The notes beneath the pieces are model-generated. The model did no database searches. It was given only the letters and a program-made list of their open reading frames with translations, and was not told where the DNA came from. Below, piece after piece: positions 54,895-64,000 of a DNA stretch of 64,000 nucleotides. Both the position numbers and the translations under genes were made by a program. The stretch is from Euclidia mi (lineage: Eukaryota > Arthropoda > Insecta > Lepidoptera > Erebidae): the NCBI GenBank assembly GCA_944739405.2, contig OX123190.2, positions 60,345,805 to 60,409,804 of the forward strand. Direction: 5' to 3'. The stretch's first letter is position 1, and every line of letters begins with the position of its first letter.

Positions 54895-54976
54895 TTATTA
54901 TCGCTCCCTTAATAATAATAATTATATATTAATAATAATAATTATTATATAATTACATAATATATAATAATAATGT
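54895..54976. repeat. AATAAT/ATTATT low-complexity palindromic tract
   Basis: Simple-sequence tract of ATA/TAA repeats that can fold on itself. Confidence 0.7.
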
Positions 54977-55103
54977 GCCAGGTAGATGGCAATAGGCTCG
55001 CCCCCAATTACATTGGGACCGAAACATAACAGGCGAAGTATGGGTGTATAATACACCTGTTCCTAACCCCTTCGGGGATAAAGGCGTGAAGTTTATGTGT
55101 TAT
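54977..55103 (+). mobile_element. SINE/LINE tail fragment (GGCAATAGGCTCGCC family)
   Basis: ATGGCAATAGGCTCGCC, ATTACATTGGGACC and CCCCTTCGGGGATAAAGGCG match in order the tails at 21005-21105, 61005-61095 and 63155-63250. Head missing. Confidence 0.8.
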
Positions 55104-56381
55104 GTAAAAAACAAAAATCACCATTATGTAATAAAAGTTTACTCTTCTAGATGTTCACAAGTTGCTGTCGTTCACATTTGATTAGTCTAAATCATTTTCA
55201 CTAATTTTTACTAATGAATACCGTTCAACCTTTCAAATAGTCGATGTTCTTGCTTAATTTTTGGTTGGAAATAAATATTACAAGTAATTGAGAAGTTTTT
55301 AAATTAAGCATTATTTAATTTCAAATCATTAAAAAAAACTCGTACTATTCGTTAAAATATCTACCATTTCCACGATACAATAATGAACGATACGTGCCAT
55401 GTCCGAGCATAAAAGTTATAAAGGTAACCATATTAAGGTCTGCAAAAAGTATTTATTTTACCCACTAATTGAAATGATTGGTCTCAAAGGTATTTACGCA
55501 GTAACTAAGCTGTCGAGTACTCGACATGTCACATCCACGGCGGATCGTGGCTGACCGGTCTGTGAGGTCAACGACCCCGTCGCCTCGCCCCACCGCCAGC
55601 GACCGTCGGCAACGGCAGTCAGCTGACAGATACAATATCGCACGTACGTGCTCGCGCAACCTATTACACTTCTTGTTTTATATTCGCACAATTATCTATC
55701 TCAAGCTCAAGCATTGTAATAATTGTTATAACCAGTATACATTTTAAACTACAGTCCACTCTTATTATTAACCACTCCACTGAGGTATCGTCGGCAACAT
55801 AAGCCGTCTCAATTAAGTCACGGACTATTTATTTAAATCTTAGTTTGTCATTGGCTATTACAACATTTAGAATTGAGATGATAATTCCGAAACAGTACAT
55901 TAGCTTGTCTATTGTGTTAATATTTGGTTTGTGCTAGGGTCACTAATGGAGAGGGAATATGGACTGAATATATTTTACAATTTATAACGTTGTGATTACT
56001 TTGGTAGATTCACTGAGTAAGCTTAAGCAAAATCTGTTATAGTTAGTAGGTTTTCTCGACATTTTTAATATTCTTATTTAAATTACAAAATTTTGATTGA
56101 TGATTTATGTTGTATTCAAGATAAAGTAAGTAGTATTAACCTATCTATAAGATATGTACTAACCTAAGTATAAAAATCAGAGGAGTAAAGAAAAGATACT
56201 AAATTCCTTTTAAATAAGGCAAAAAATAAAGACGATGGTAAAAGGGGTGCATCATAGGACACTAGAGGTATTGTTATTCAAAGTACCCTTTACACCTGTG
56301 CTGGATTAGGATTTGTTTCAGAGGGCAATGTCCCCTCTTGAAAAATAAGTGTTGCCATTTGTGTACTTAGGTATCGTGTAT

Positions 56382-56423
56382 AAGAAAGCCTTATAAGGTA
56401 TATATATCTTATAAGGCTTTCTT
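56382..56423. repeat. Perfect hairpin, 16-bp stem
   Basis: AAGAAAGCCTTATAAG (56382-56397) and its exact reverse complement (56408-56423) flank the 10-nt loop GTATATATAT. No terminator or transposon context identified. Confidence 0.85.
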
Positions 56424-59400
56424 TCTATATGCATATATTATATTTGACGACGGGTAGCTTGATTTTTGGCCGATATCAACGCTTCACAGTTCTATGTGGG
56501 CACAGCTGGGTCTCTTTGCAATGAATACACACTGAGTACAATACACTGAGTTTATTTCAGGACACAAAGTATATTATCTGCACAATTATAGTCTAACGTG
56601 ATAATACTTTCACTTAATGTCTGGTAAAGGACCGAGGACAGATTCACGAGGTACTTATAGCTCGCCGCTTCGAGCCAGAATGCCATTCCTCGACAGACGA
56701 GTTCTCAGGGACACTTGTGAAGCGCCGCCCCTCCAACGCACCGCAATACGTCACTCAGTGGTCACCAGATGGAAGCACTTCGGGTCGTTTACTCACTATA
56801 CTAATGATCGCATCCGACATATTATTATCTAATATTTCCCTTTTAATCTCTTTAAACTACTTCAAAAGTATGATACTGAACATTTCGTTTTCATTTAGGT
56901 ACTAGCGAAGACGTTTATTGCACATATTATATTCTGCAATCGGTTCTAATTGTATAACTTAGTCACTAACGGCCGGTACCAATATTTAATCTATCATATC
57001 GACATAAGCTCCATACACAATATGTCAAATATGTACCGCCAGTAGCCATATACATGGATAGATCAAACATTGTGAACGATTGTAATTCATACAAATATAA
57101 TTGTACCTATGACTTTGTGACTGAGATTTTTTTTGCTGAGAAACATATTTTACTTTTATTGAAAAATTTACCTATTAAAAAACTAAAAAAGATGTTGTAT
57201 ATAACAGAATAAGGCTTCTCTTTTAACAAATGCTCTAGTCGAACTCTGAAGGTACTAAATTTTATTCTTGCACCCCTAAGATATTAAATTCTGCTTATGT
57301 TTTTAATCAAACCTAGGGTATATTGCTTATGAATCGCCTAAATTTCATAATTCACCGAAGGGTTTGCAAACAGATTATATTTTGACCAAAGTTTTAAAGA
57401 ATCATTCGCATAAATTATAAAATCATTTAATATAATTACTAGACGAGTGAACAAAAGCAAGAAATAGGATTTAATTAGCGAACGTCTTAGTCAAAGCCGA
57501 TTAATTTCTTCCATTCTTTTCTTCATAAAAAGTGGATCGTGGATCCTTAAAAAGTTTTTTATTTTTTTGTTTTTTTTTATAAAAAATATTTTGCATTGTG
57601 ATAATGTAACGGCATTGTAGTCTTGTAATGCGCGGCCTCCAGTTTAAAAGGTCGTTTTAAATTTTCATCCTTACCGGAGATTTTAACGACCTAAATGGAA
57701 GACCAAGTGCTTGTATTTGTCACAGGTTTATGTTGTCAACTCGGGTAAGCGATATGAAGGTACAGATTTTAGATAACGTTGGTTTAATTTGTCTTGTTAA
57801 GGTAGATTAACCCATGCCTTCAAAATTCTAATTAAAGGTTATACTTCGGTACCACTATGACTATTTTTTATGGTATGTATTAAAAGTATGTGAAGCCTTA
57901 AAATATATTTCACAGGCCTCGGTCAGTTAATTAGGTTTCTTGTAAAACGTTACTATATTATTTTTTTCAATTATGCCGTGGCGCTTCCTGACTTTAATGG
58001 TCATCAAACGTAGTTATAAGACGCGAAATGTCGTGTCGTGTAGGGATCGCACCTATTACACTTGGTGCAGTGCTAATCAATGAGGCAATCGCTTACATCA
58101 CAAAGTTATACAAGTAAAAGTAAACATTTTTTTAAAGTTATTCATCTTTCCAGTATGTAGACATTCAAATGATCCGCCAACTTGCGAAACTTTTTAACAA
58201 AGCGCGTAGAGTACACTAAACATCAAAAGCTTTAAAAAGCTACATAAACCACTTAATTTTATGAATAAACCTCGGGTCAACAAGAATTTAATATGACAAA
58301 AAGGCTAAACCAAACTCTGACAGCCATTTCCCTGGCGTTGAACTCAGCGAGGTCAATAACTTATTATACGATCAAAAATCACAAACGTGATTTCGGTGAC
58401 CCGCAACAAAAGGGTACTATTTAATTGTCCGATAGGCTATTCAACAACTGAGAGATTAATTCTGTCAACGCCTTCAATCGCCCTTTAATCATCTATTGAT
58501 AACTGGAAACAATATGTACATCACACTAGTTAAAAGTTTTAATAAAATGCTTTGATTTCATACGTAAGCCTCTAGCCTCGAAAATGTACTTTATTTACTG
58601 AGCTATAAGGTTTATAAAATGTGTCAATTTACATCCAATTAGAAGAGATAACTCGGATTTCAAAGTTACCTGATTGTAGCTGTTCATTTAGCTAACTATT
58701 ATTTGTTTTAAATATAGTTTGCATTAGGCTTGTAATATTGTTTAGATTAGATATAATATGTATGTTAATTACTAATGCTTAAAATACCAATTCTTCATAA
58801 AGCTTAATTAACGTATAAATTAACTCAGAGAGGAGGATTATAATGGGGATTTACAGATAAATTATATTTGTGTTACATTCAGAGCAATTTAATGTTATAC
58901 TCTTGGTTGGGCCAATTATCGGTAGCTTGGTTGGGCAAAACCGGTAGAACCTCAGGATTAGTGGGAGTGACAGAGGGCGACAGAGAAATGATCCTGTCTT
59001 GGAAAATCTTGTGCAAATACAGGATATTGTATGCCAATCAATATGTGCTATAGATAGTGTAAGTCTTTCATTTATTCTTGTTTTGTATCTTGAGCCAGCA
59101 TATCTTTAAAATTCGCAAGTTCTTGTAACAATGTTACTTTATTAAAAAAATCAAACGTCTACTAGGATAACTATTAAGCGCGCGGTCATCATCAGAAAAT
59201 AAATGGAATCTGAATCTGGTGCAATTGGTGCCATATAACAAAAAATCTATAGCAGTATGGAATTTGAAAATGTAATTCGTAAGATGTCTTTTCTTAAAGG
59301 ATAGTAAATAGTTGAACAAATTGGGTGCAATAATTACATTATCTTGCCTAGTACGAAGATAAATATACAAATAGGTCCGTATAATGTCCCAAAACGAATT

Positions 59401-59443
59401 CCAAACTTCGTACTCAGTGCTACAATCGAATAATCTGTTTTTA

Positions 59444-59690
59444 CCCTGCCACTCCTGGTGTTACTTTCAAACGTCCCCATCCATTGTCGTCCAACACCAC
59501 TGTATAAATCTCATCAATCCTATGACCATTGGAATTAAAATTTAAAGTAGCTGAACGCAATTTTCTGCCTACAATTAGAGCAAAAAAACCGCCGTAACAA
59601 TTATAATTCAACAATACGTTTAATACAATGATGGCTCGGCTCCCTCCAACTTTAATTATGTTCAAGCGCATTGTTGTGGATCCAAGCTCA
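59444..59690 (-). CDS. Possible host exon, unknown product
   Basis: On the minus strand a frame of about 80 codons is open from about 59690 to the stop at 59441. It is bordered by an acceptor-like TGTGTAGCCAG at the 5' side and a donor-like GGCAGGTAAAA at the 3' side (near 59441-59450). The product has a hydrophobic stretch (AIIVLNVLLNYNCYGGFFAL) followed by a polar segment (NSNGHRIDEIYTVVLDDNGW). I do not recognise it. Composition is less AT-driven than neighbouring frames. Chance is a real possibility; a piece of an unknown transposon is another. Confidence 0.2.
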
Positions 59691-60143
59691 TAAGCTGGCT
59701 ACACACGTAACACCAGGCTTGATGAAATGGATTTAGTGATCTTTTTGAGCAAAAAAAATATTTTTTTGCTTAATGTACACAAAAAAACAAATACATCCAA
59801 GGATAATTACACTAAGTATACATTTACTATGTACGAAAGCGTGTTGTCTCTTAATAATAATACTAGAATTCGTCACATTATCTCCACATGCAAAATCATA
59901 CTACAAACTCGTTCCGTTGCTAACAAACTGACACACGTGTCGCATTAGCAATAAATAGTGGATTGCAGATTTGACTCATTGCATTAAATTATTGTACGAC
60001 AGCTGAAACGAATGATTTGAGTTTTATTTGATACTTCAGAATTCGTTATGAGTGATCCCAGATTGTTGGGTTGCAGTCCTGGGACCCTCGGAGAGTCCTC
60101 GGAGCGCCTATCGTACTAGGATTATTCATAATTATGTTATATT

Positions 60144-60161
60144 AGAGGTCGTTTTCATCTT
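60144..60161. repeat. 18-bp target-site duplication of a SINE, left
   Basis: AGAGGTCGTTTTCATCTT here and at 60536-60553, exactly bordering the SINE. Confidence 0.92.
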
Positions 60162-60535
60162 AGGCAGCGATAGCCGAGTGGATATAACTACCAACAGACT
60201 GCCATGCAGAGGGTATCAGGTTCGAATCCACGGCGCGCACAAATGACTTTTCGGAGTTATGTGCTTATTAAATTGTTAATTATCGCTTGTCCCGTGCCTC
60301 GGAGAGCACGTTAAGCCGTCGGTCCCGGTTGTCATGAAGATCTTTGACAGTCGTTACAGGGCGTCAGTACCTTCTAAATAAACTGACACTGGTCTAAACC
60401 ACGGAATATCGCTATCCCTTCGGGTTGCGGAGGTCAGACAGGCAGTCGCTCCGTGGAAAAGCTAATATTCAGCCAAATCCGGTTAGACTAGAAAGCGGAC
60501 CCCAGACTGAAACTGGGATAACGCTAAGAGAAAGA
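60162..60535 (+). mobile_element. tRNA-derived SINE with intact target duplication
   Basis: 374 bp between 18-bp perfect duplications. The head (60163-60240) is tRNA-like: AGCGATAGCCGAGTGGATAT (A box) and GGTTCGAATCC (B box). The body contains GAGCACGTTAAGCCGTCGGTCC and a stretch with GGTTGCGGAGGTCAGACAGG, and ends ...AACGCTAAGAGAAAGA. An inverted, internally deleted copy lies at 62400-62635. It needs LINE machinery for movement. Confidence 0.9.
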
Positions 60536-60553
60536 AGAGGTCGTTTTCATCTT
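60536..60553. repeat. 18-bp target-site duplication of a SINE, right
   Basis: Partner of 60144-60161; still perfect, so the insertion is fairly young. Confidence 0.92.
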
Positions 60554-60868
60554 TGTATAATAGACAGAGTTTAAGTATGTTAAATTATAATAAGATGTAT
60601 ATAAGTTCATCAAATCTACTTAGGCTCTTGCAAACCATAAGATAGTCCGACCTCGTGACCTCGACAGCATAAAATAGTGCCACACACATTTATAAATCAG
60701 ACGATATCGAACTCGCGAATCGATAGATTTGCATGGGTGCCGCTTTTCCACGAACCCCGAGTTCACTATGAGTCTGTTTTGTAAAGTAAAATTATTTCTA
60801 ATAAATGTGTGTATACCGATTGGGACTAAAATATTACATGTACATCATTTCTACTTTTATCTTGCAGA

Positions 60869-61128
60869 ATATTTGTATGAATGGGTGTGCACAGGATTCC
60901 CACCAAGAACTAAGGGTCCCAAGCCAACCTCACCTGCAAGTGGTGCACCTGCCGATCAACGGACGAGGCTCTGGCAAACAAAATATCCCGATAAGCGGCA
61001 ATAGGCTTGCCATCTATTACGTGGGATCAAAACACTGGCGAAAAGTGGGCGTTTAATATGCCTCTGCCTACCCCTTCGGGGAAACAGGCGTGAGTCTATG
61101 TATGTGTATGTATGTATATTTGTATGAA
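60869..61128 (+). mobile_element. 234-bp retroposon, copy 1, with 13-bp duplication
   Basis: ATATTTGTATGAA occurs at 60869-60881 and 61116-61128, enclosing a 234-bp unit (60882-61115). The unit has a head with GGATTCCCACCAAG and CACCTGCAAGTGGTGCACCT, a tail with GGCAATAGGCTTGCC and CCCCTTCGGGG, and ends in a TATG repeat. It is nearly identical to 63042-63275. It is either a short non-autonomous family or a repeatedly truncated LINE end. The frames at 60729-61056 are fortuitous. Confidence 0.88.
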
Positions 61129-62395
61129 ACAAATACAATGAAGGTAATGCGTGTGCAAAGGTGATGTATTTAAGTAGGTACCAAACATAGAACCTATTTA
61201 AGTACATCTTGGTCACGCAGTTAATAGGTACACGAATATAATCATTATCTGAGGAGCGGATCACAGAATAACCAAGTAAAGGTTGTTGGATTCTACGTTA
61301 CGTCCACACTACCGTTCCTCAAGGAAGACTGGCCGTCTGCAGCCGCCCTTATATACTAAAGCGAGTTAATGCGTATTCATGGGTCAGAATAATGCACGCT
61401 AAGCGAATAATGATTGGTCTTTGTTATCCAAGTTTCTGTTTTGTTCTACGATATAATTGAGTTTTAAGATTGCGAAGTAATTCTACCTGCTATTTATGAA
61501 GAGCTGAAATGAACAATTAAGAGCCGTTTATTAAGATGAAGGAAATATAAAAATGCAGTCTCTTGTGGAGCTGACAGAAATAAAAGGGTTGAAAAGATAT
61601 CGTGGCTCCGTAATGTCATCAGGGAATGGCCGGGTGTCAAGACTCTGGAACGGCTGTTCAGACTCGCGCTGGACTAGATAACGGTTATAGCAAAATGGCA
61701 CTATAAGAAGAGTATCGAGCCCATAATACATGATACGCAGTGCTTCACATTGAGCCGATATCAAACACCACTACGTGATCAATTCTGTGCCGTAAATAAG
61801 TTTACAATTACATTTATAAATAACATTAACCTCAAACATTTGTTTCTTTGATTTCATACTATCCACTTAAAACAGATATTATTTAAATCAATGCACTAAT
61901 TTTACGATTCAATTTTATCAGTAGTGTTTGTTGTATTAATTTCAAGCAAAAACAACATCTCAGATCGTAGTGCATTTTTAGAAAAAAAGAGAAAATACAA
62001 AGCAAATGTGTAAAGCTAGCAGAAAACTGCACTCCAAAGAATTCTTTGCTACTGCAAAGAATTCTTTGGAGGTACTCCTCCAACAACATTCAACAGATTT
62101 CATCTCACTGTAATTCTCACACAATCTCGCCTGAATCTGGCAGCTTTCGAGACATTGATTAAGCTTTAATCAAGCTGCGTCGGCAAACTATTATGCGATA
62201 CACTCAAATAAAGCTTGTTGTACAAGGTTTTATTTAAAAAATATGACAAGATAAGTTAACAGCTTGTCGGGCGTTTTGTGTAGGCTTTTAGTGTTTTAAA
62301 TTAAATTATCTGAAAGGATACTGACCCCGTCTGCCATAAAACGAGATAATATTTATTTTATCTTACAGGTAATATAAGGCACATAATATCTGCTG
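61129..62395. other. AT-rich non-coding stretch with a hairpin
   Basis: No gene recognised. A perfect hairpin lies at 62032-62071. Confidence 0.4.
62032..62071. repeat. Perfect hairpin, 17-bp stem
   Basis: CTCCAAAGAATTCTTTG (62032-62048) and its exact reverse complement (62055-62071) around the loop CTACTG. Each arm also contains the self-complementary AAAGAATTCTTT. Confidence 0.85.
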
Positions 62396-62399
62396 TCAT

Positions 62400-62635
62400 C
62401 ATCCAGCTAGCGTTATCCAAGTTTGAACTCGGGGTCCGCTTTCTAGTCTAACCGGATTTGACTGAATATTAATTAGCTTTTCCACAGAGCGACTGCCTGT
62501 CTGACCTCCGCAACTCAGGGATAGTCATATTCAATAAGCACATCACTCCAAAATGTAATTGGTGCGCGCTGTGGATTCAAACCCTCTGCATGTCAGTCTG
62601 TTGGTATCTCCACTAGGTTATCGCTGTTTATTTCA
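62400..62635 (-). mobile_element. Inverted, internally deleted copy of the 60.2-kb SINE
   Basis: The minus strand reads GCGATAACCTAGTGGAGATACC, CAGACTGACATGCAGAGGGT, then GTTGCGGAGGTCAGACAGGC and CGGTTAGACTAGAAAGCGG, in the order of 60168-60520 but lacking about 150 bp corresponding to roughly 60270-60415. The B box is worn (GGTTTGAATCC). Confidence 0.8.
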
Positions 62636-62802
62636 TACCTATAGGTATAAAAATCGATCAAATGTAGAAAAGAGTTAATCGATTTTAAACTTTCGTGATT
62701 TGTATACATCATACAAAATATTCTATAATATTCTTATAATATTTGTTTCCAACGTTTCACTCGTCTTGCACCGAGCGTGGTCGCCGAGAGACTGATAAGA
62801 GC

Positions 62803-63032
62803 TCAGCGCCGTCTTGTGGAAGTGCGGGTTTCAGCACCTACCCTCACTTGGTCTTTATTTAAGTTCGCAATGTCAGTACTCCGACACACTACACTAATGA
62901 CGTCTACACACTGTTGAGATTTATCACTGCGGCGGTGTTTACATTTGCTGATGACTGGATTCCAAGTAGCCGAAAATCTATATCCATCCTCCCGGTTGAA
63001 ATTGTTATATTTCTTGATTTCTACCGCTTCAC
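62803..63032 (-). pseudogene. Detached C-terminus of Penelope copy 2
   Basis: Continues the Penelope protein beyond the retroposon: VREAVEIKKYNNFNREDGYR, SATWNPVISKCKHRRSDKSQ, ending SRCR-free basic TRTSTRRR and a stop near 62803. Homologous to 52300-52527 of copy 1. The apparent start at 63141 lies in the retroposon and is not a real start. Confidence 0.75.
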
Positions 63033-63284
63033 GTACTATCCATAGGGTGCATAGGGTTCCCACCAAGATCTTAGGGTCCCAAGCCAACCTCACCTGCAAG
63101 TGGTGCACCTGCCGATCAACGGACGAGGCTCTGGCAAACAAAATATCCCGATAAGCGGCAATAGGCTCGCCATCTATTACGTGGGATCAAAACACTGGCG
63201 AAAAGTGGGCGTTTAATATGCCTCTGCCTACCCCTTCGGGGAAACAGGCGTGAGTCTATGTATGTATGTATGTATGTACTATCC
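63033..63284 (-). mobile_element. 234-bp retroposon, copy 2, inside Penelope copy 2
   Basis: The 9-bp duplication GTACTATCC (63033-63041, 63276-63284) encloses a 234-bp unit (63042-63275) almost identical to 60882-61115. The unit reads head to TATG tail on the plus strand, so it is antisense to the host Penelope; the strand field refers to the host gene it interrupts. Confidence 0.88.
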
Positions 63285-63288
63285 TGGA

Positions 63289-64000
63289 TTAATAGTGACG
63301 ATCGGTGGATAAGACTTGTGGTTGATGCAGTTCTATCCAGTGGTTTGGTCCAGACTCCAACAAATGCTCAGCTATCGCCGAGTTATTAATATGTCGGTTT
63401 TTTAAAGCTGCGATATGTTCCTTTACTCTTTCAACGATTGTACGCTTAGTCTGCCCGATATATGAACTACCACAGCTGCAATCGACTTTGTAGACGCCAG
63501 GTGTTTGGAGAGGAATGACATCCTTAGGGTTATGCAGATTGTGTGCTATCTTAGAGAGCGGACTGTATATAGTCTTGGTGGAGTATTTCTTGCGTACTGT
63601 TCCAACCTTGTCCGTCACTCCCTTTAGATACGGCATGTAAGCGGGCACTCTGCTTACTTCAGGTTTATGCTCGTTCCTCTTCCGACGGAGTATGTTTTTC
63701 TTGTATCCGTTGCGTCTAAGTACCTCCCGAACATGTGACAGCTCACTATTTAATTGTTCAGGGTCACATAGGTCATACGCTCTGTTCACTAACGAGGACA
63801 CAACGGAATCCAAGTGCCGCGGATGGTGGTGCGAGTTCGCGTTGAGATACCAATAGGTGTGTGTCGGTTTCCTATACACAATGTGTCCAAGGGTACCATT
63901 ATCTCTCACTGTCACTTTAACGTCGAGAAAGGGTAACGATCCATCTACCTCCATTTTGAATGTGAATCGGATGTTCGGATATATGGAGTTCAATTTGTCT
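63289..64000 (-). CDS. Penelope RT C-terminus and GIY-YIG endonuclease (copy 2, partial)
   Basis: Open on the minus strand from the window edge to a TAA at 63289-63291. It covers the end of RT (IRFTFKMEVDGSLPFLDVKV), the linker (ELSHVREVLRRNGYKKNI, RVPAYMPYLKGVTDKVGTV) and the GIY-YIG endonuclease (GVYKVDCSCGSSYIGQTKR, IVERVKEHIAALKNRH). The TAA stands where copy 1 has TAC, a few codons before the retroposon insertion, so the C-terminus (62803-63030) is cut off. The upstream part cannot be judged here. Confidence 0.85.
   Translation of the reverse strand, partial: DKLNSIYPNIRFTFKMEVDGSLPFLDVKVTVRDNGTLGHIVYRKPTHTYWYLNANSHHHPRHLDSVVSSLVNRAYDLCDPEQLNSELSHVREVLRRNGYKKNILRRKRNEHKPEVSRVPAYMPYLKGVTDKVGTVRKKYSTKTIYSPLSKIAHNLHNPKDVIPLQTPGVYKVDCSCGSSYIGQTKRTIVERVKEHIAALKNRHINNSAIAEHLLESGPNHWIELHQPQVLSTDRHY

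Larger units (their letters stand above)
55104..60061. other. AT-rich non-coding stretch
   Basis: Nearly 5 kb with no recognised gene or repeat except a perfect hairpin at 56382-56423 and one possible exon at 59440-59690 (minus), listed separately. Confidence 0.4.
62677..64000 (-). mobile_element. Penelope-like element, copy 2, running off the right edge
   Basis: Minus-strand copy of the same family as 50608-52648: endonuclease and RT part (63289-64000), C-terminal segment and terminal region (62740-63040), and the shared TTTTAAACTTTCGTGATTTGTATAC-type end near 62690. A 234-bp retroposon sits at 63042-63275. The RT N-terminus lies beyond base 64000. Confidence 0.87.

Noticed and set aside
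60163..60240. Genuine tRNA gene
   Set aside because: It is the head of a SINE with an 18-bp duplication; the anticodon stem is disrupted.
60729..61056. 83- and 91-codon genes
   Set aside because: They run from unique DNA into the 234-bp retroposon; fortuitous.

Overview
This is a transposon-rich stretch of an insect nuclear genome, most likely a moth or butterfly. The basis is the AT-rich background and the mix of mobile elements: BEL/Pao and Ty3/gypsy LTR retrotransposons, R1-, RTE- and CR1/Jockey-like LINEs, Penelope-like elements, tRNA-derived SINEs with (TATG)n tails, and hairpin MITEs. No host protein-coding gene is recognised with confidence. One possible exon (59440-59690, minus) is listed as weak. 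Nothing is bacterial.

Left part (1-18 kb). An outward-facing LTR with primer-binding site (58-521, minus) belongs to an element that continues off the left edge. A decayed R1-clade LINE (1.6-3.3 kb, plus) and a CR1/Jockey-like LINE tail (3.5-3.9 kb) follow. The best-preserved element is a minus-strand BEL/Pao retrotransposon (4687-11203) with near-identical LTRs and a 6-bp target duplication (CACAAG). Its gag and pol lie in one frame, split by a single TGA, and the reverse transcriptase active site is altered. A 120-bp tandem array (11.5-12.0 kb) follows. Two inverted 169-bp repeats (4365-4533 and 12317-12485) bracket this block. From 12.5 to 18 kb I see only AT-rich non-coding DNA.

Central nest (18-42.7 kb). 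Elements inserted into elements, every autonomous one on the plus strand: a 412/mdg1-like gypsy element (A, about 18.7-28.05 kb) interrupted by a solo LTR, a composite SINE, a MITE, an RT-bearing LINE fragment, 2.7 kb of unrelated DNA and a LINE endonuclease fragment; a second gypsy element (B, 28.5-41.0 kb); a complete BEL/Pao element (C, 32613-40138, 599-bp LTRs, 5-bp duplication TACAC) inside the last codons of B's pol; and an RTE LINE (41.03-42.72 kb). Target duplications give the order of several events. Such a co-oriented TE graveyard is what a uni-strand piRNA cluster would look like, but only small-RNA data could show that.

Right part (42.7-64 kb). Mostly AT-rich DNA holding a terminal-inverted-repeat element with three 200-bp internal repeats (47.2-48.3 kb), two Penelope-like elements with GIY-YIG endonucleases (50.6-52.65 kb plus; 62.7-64 kb minus, running off the right edge), a GC-rich LINE-like fragment (52.66-53.29 kb), SINEs with clear target duplications (60.16-60.54 kb and others), a 234-bp retroposon family present twice with duplications, and several perfect hairpins. 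All autonomous elements carry visible lesions in the part present here, except that the left-edge element cannot be judged.
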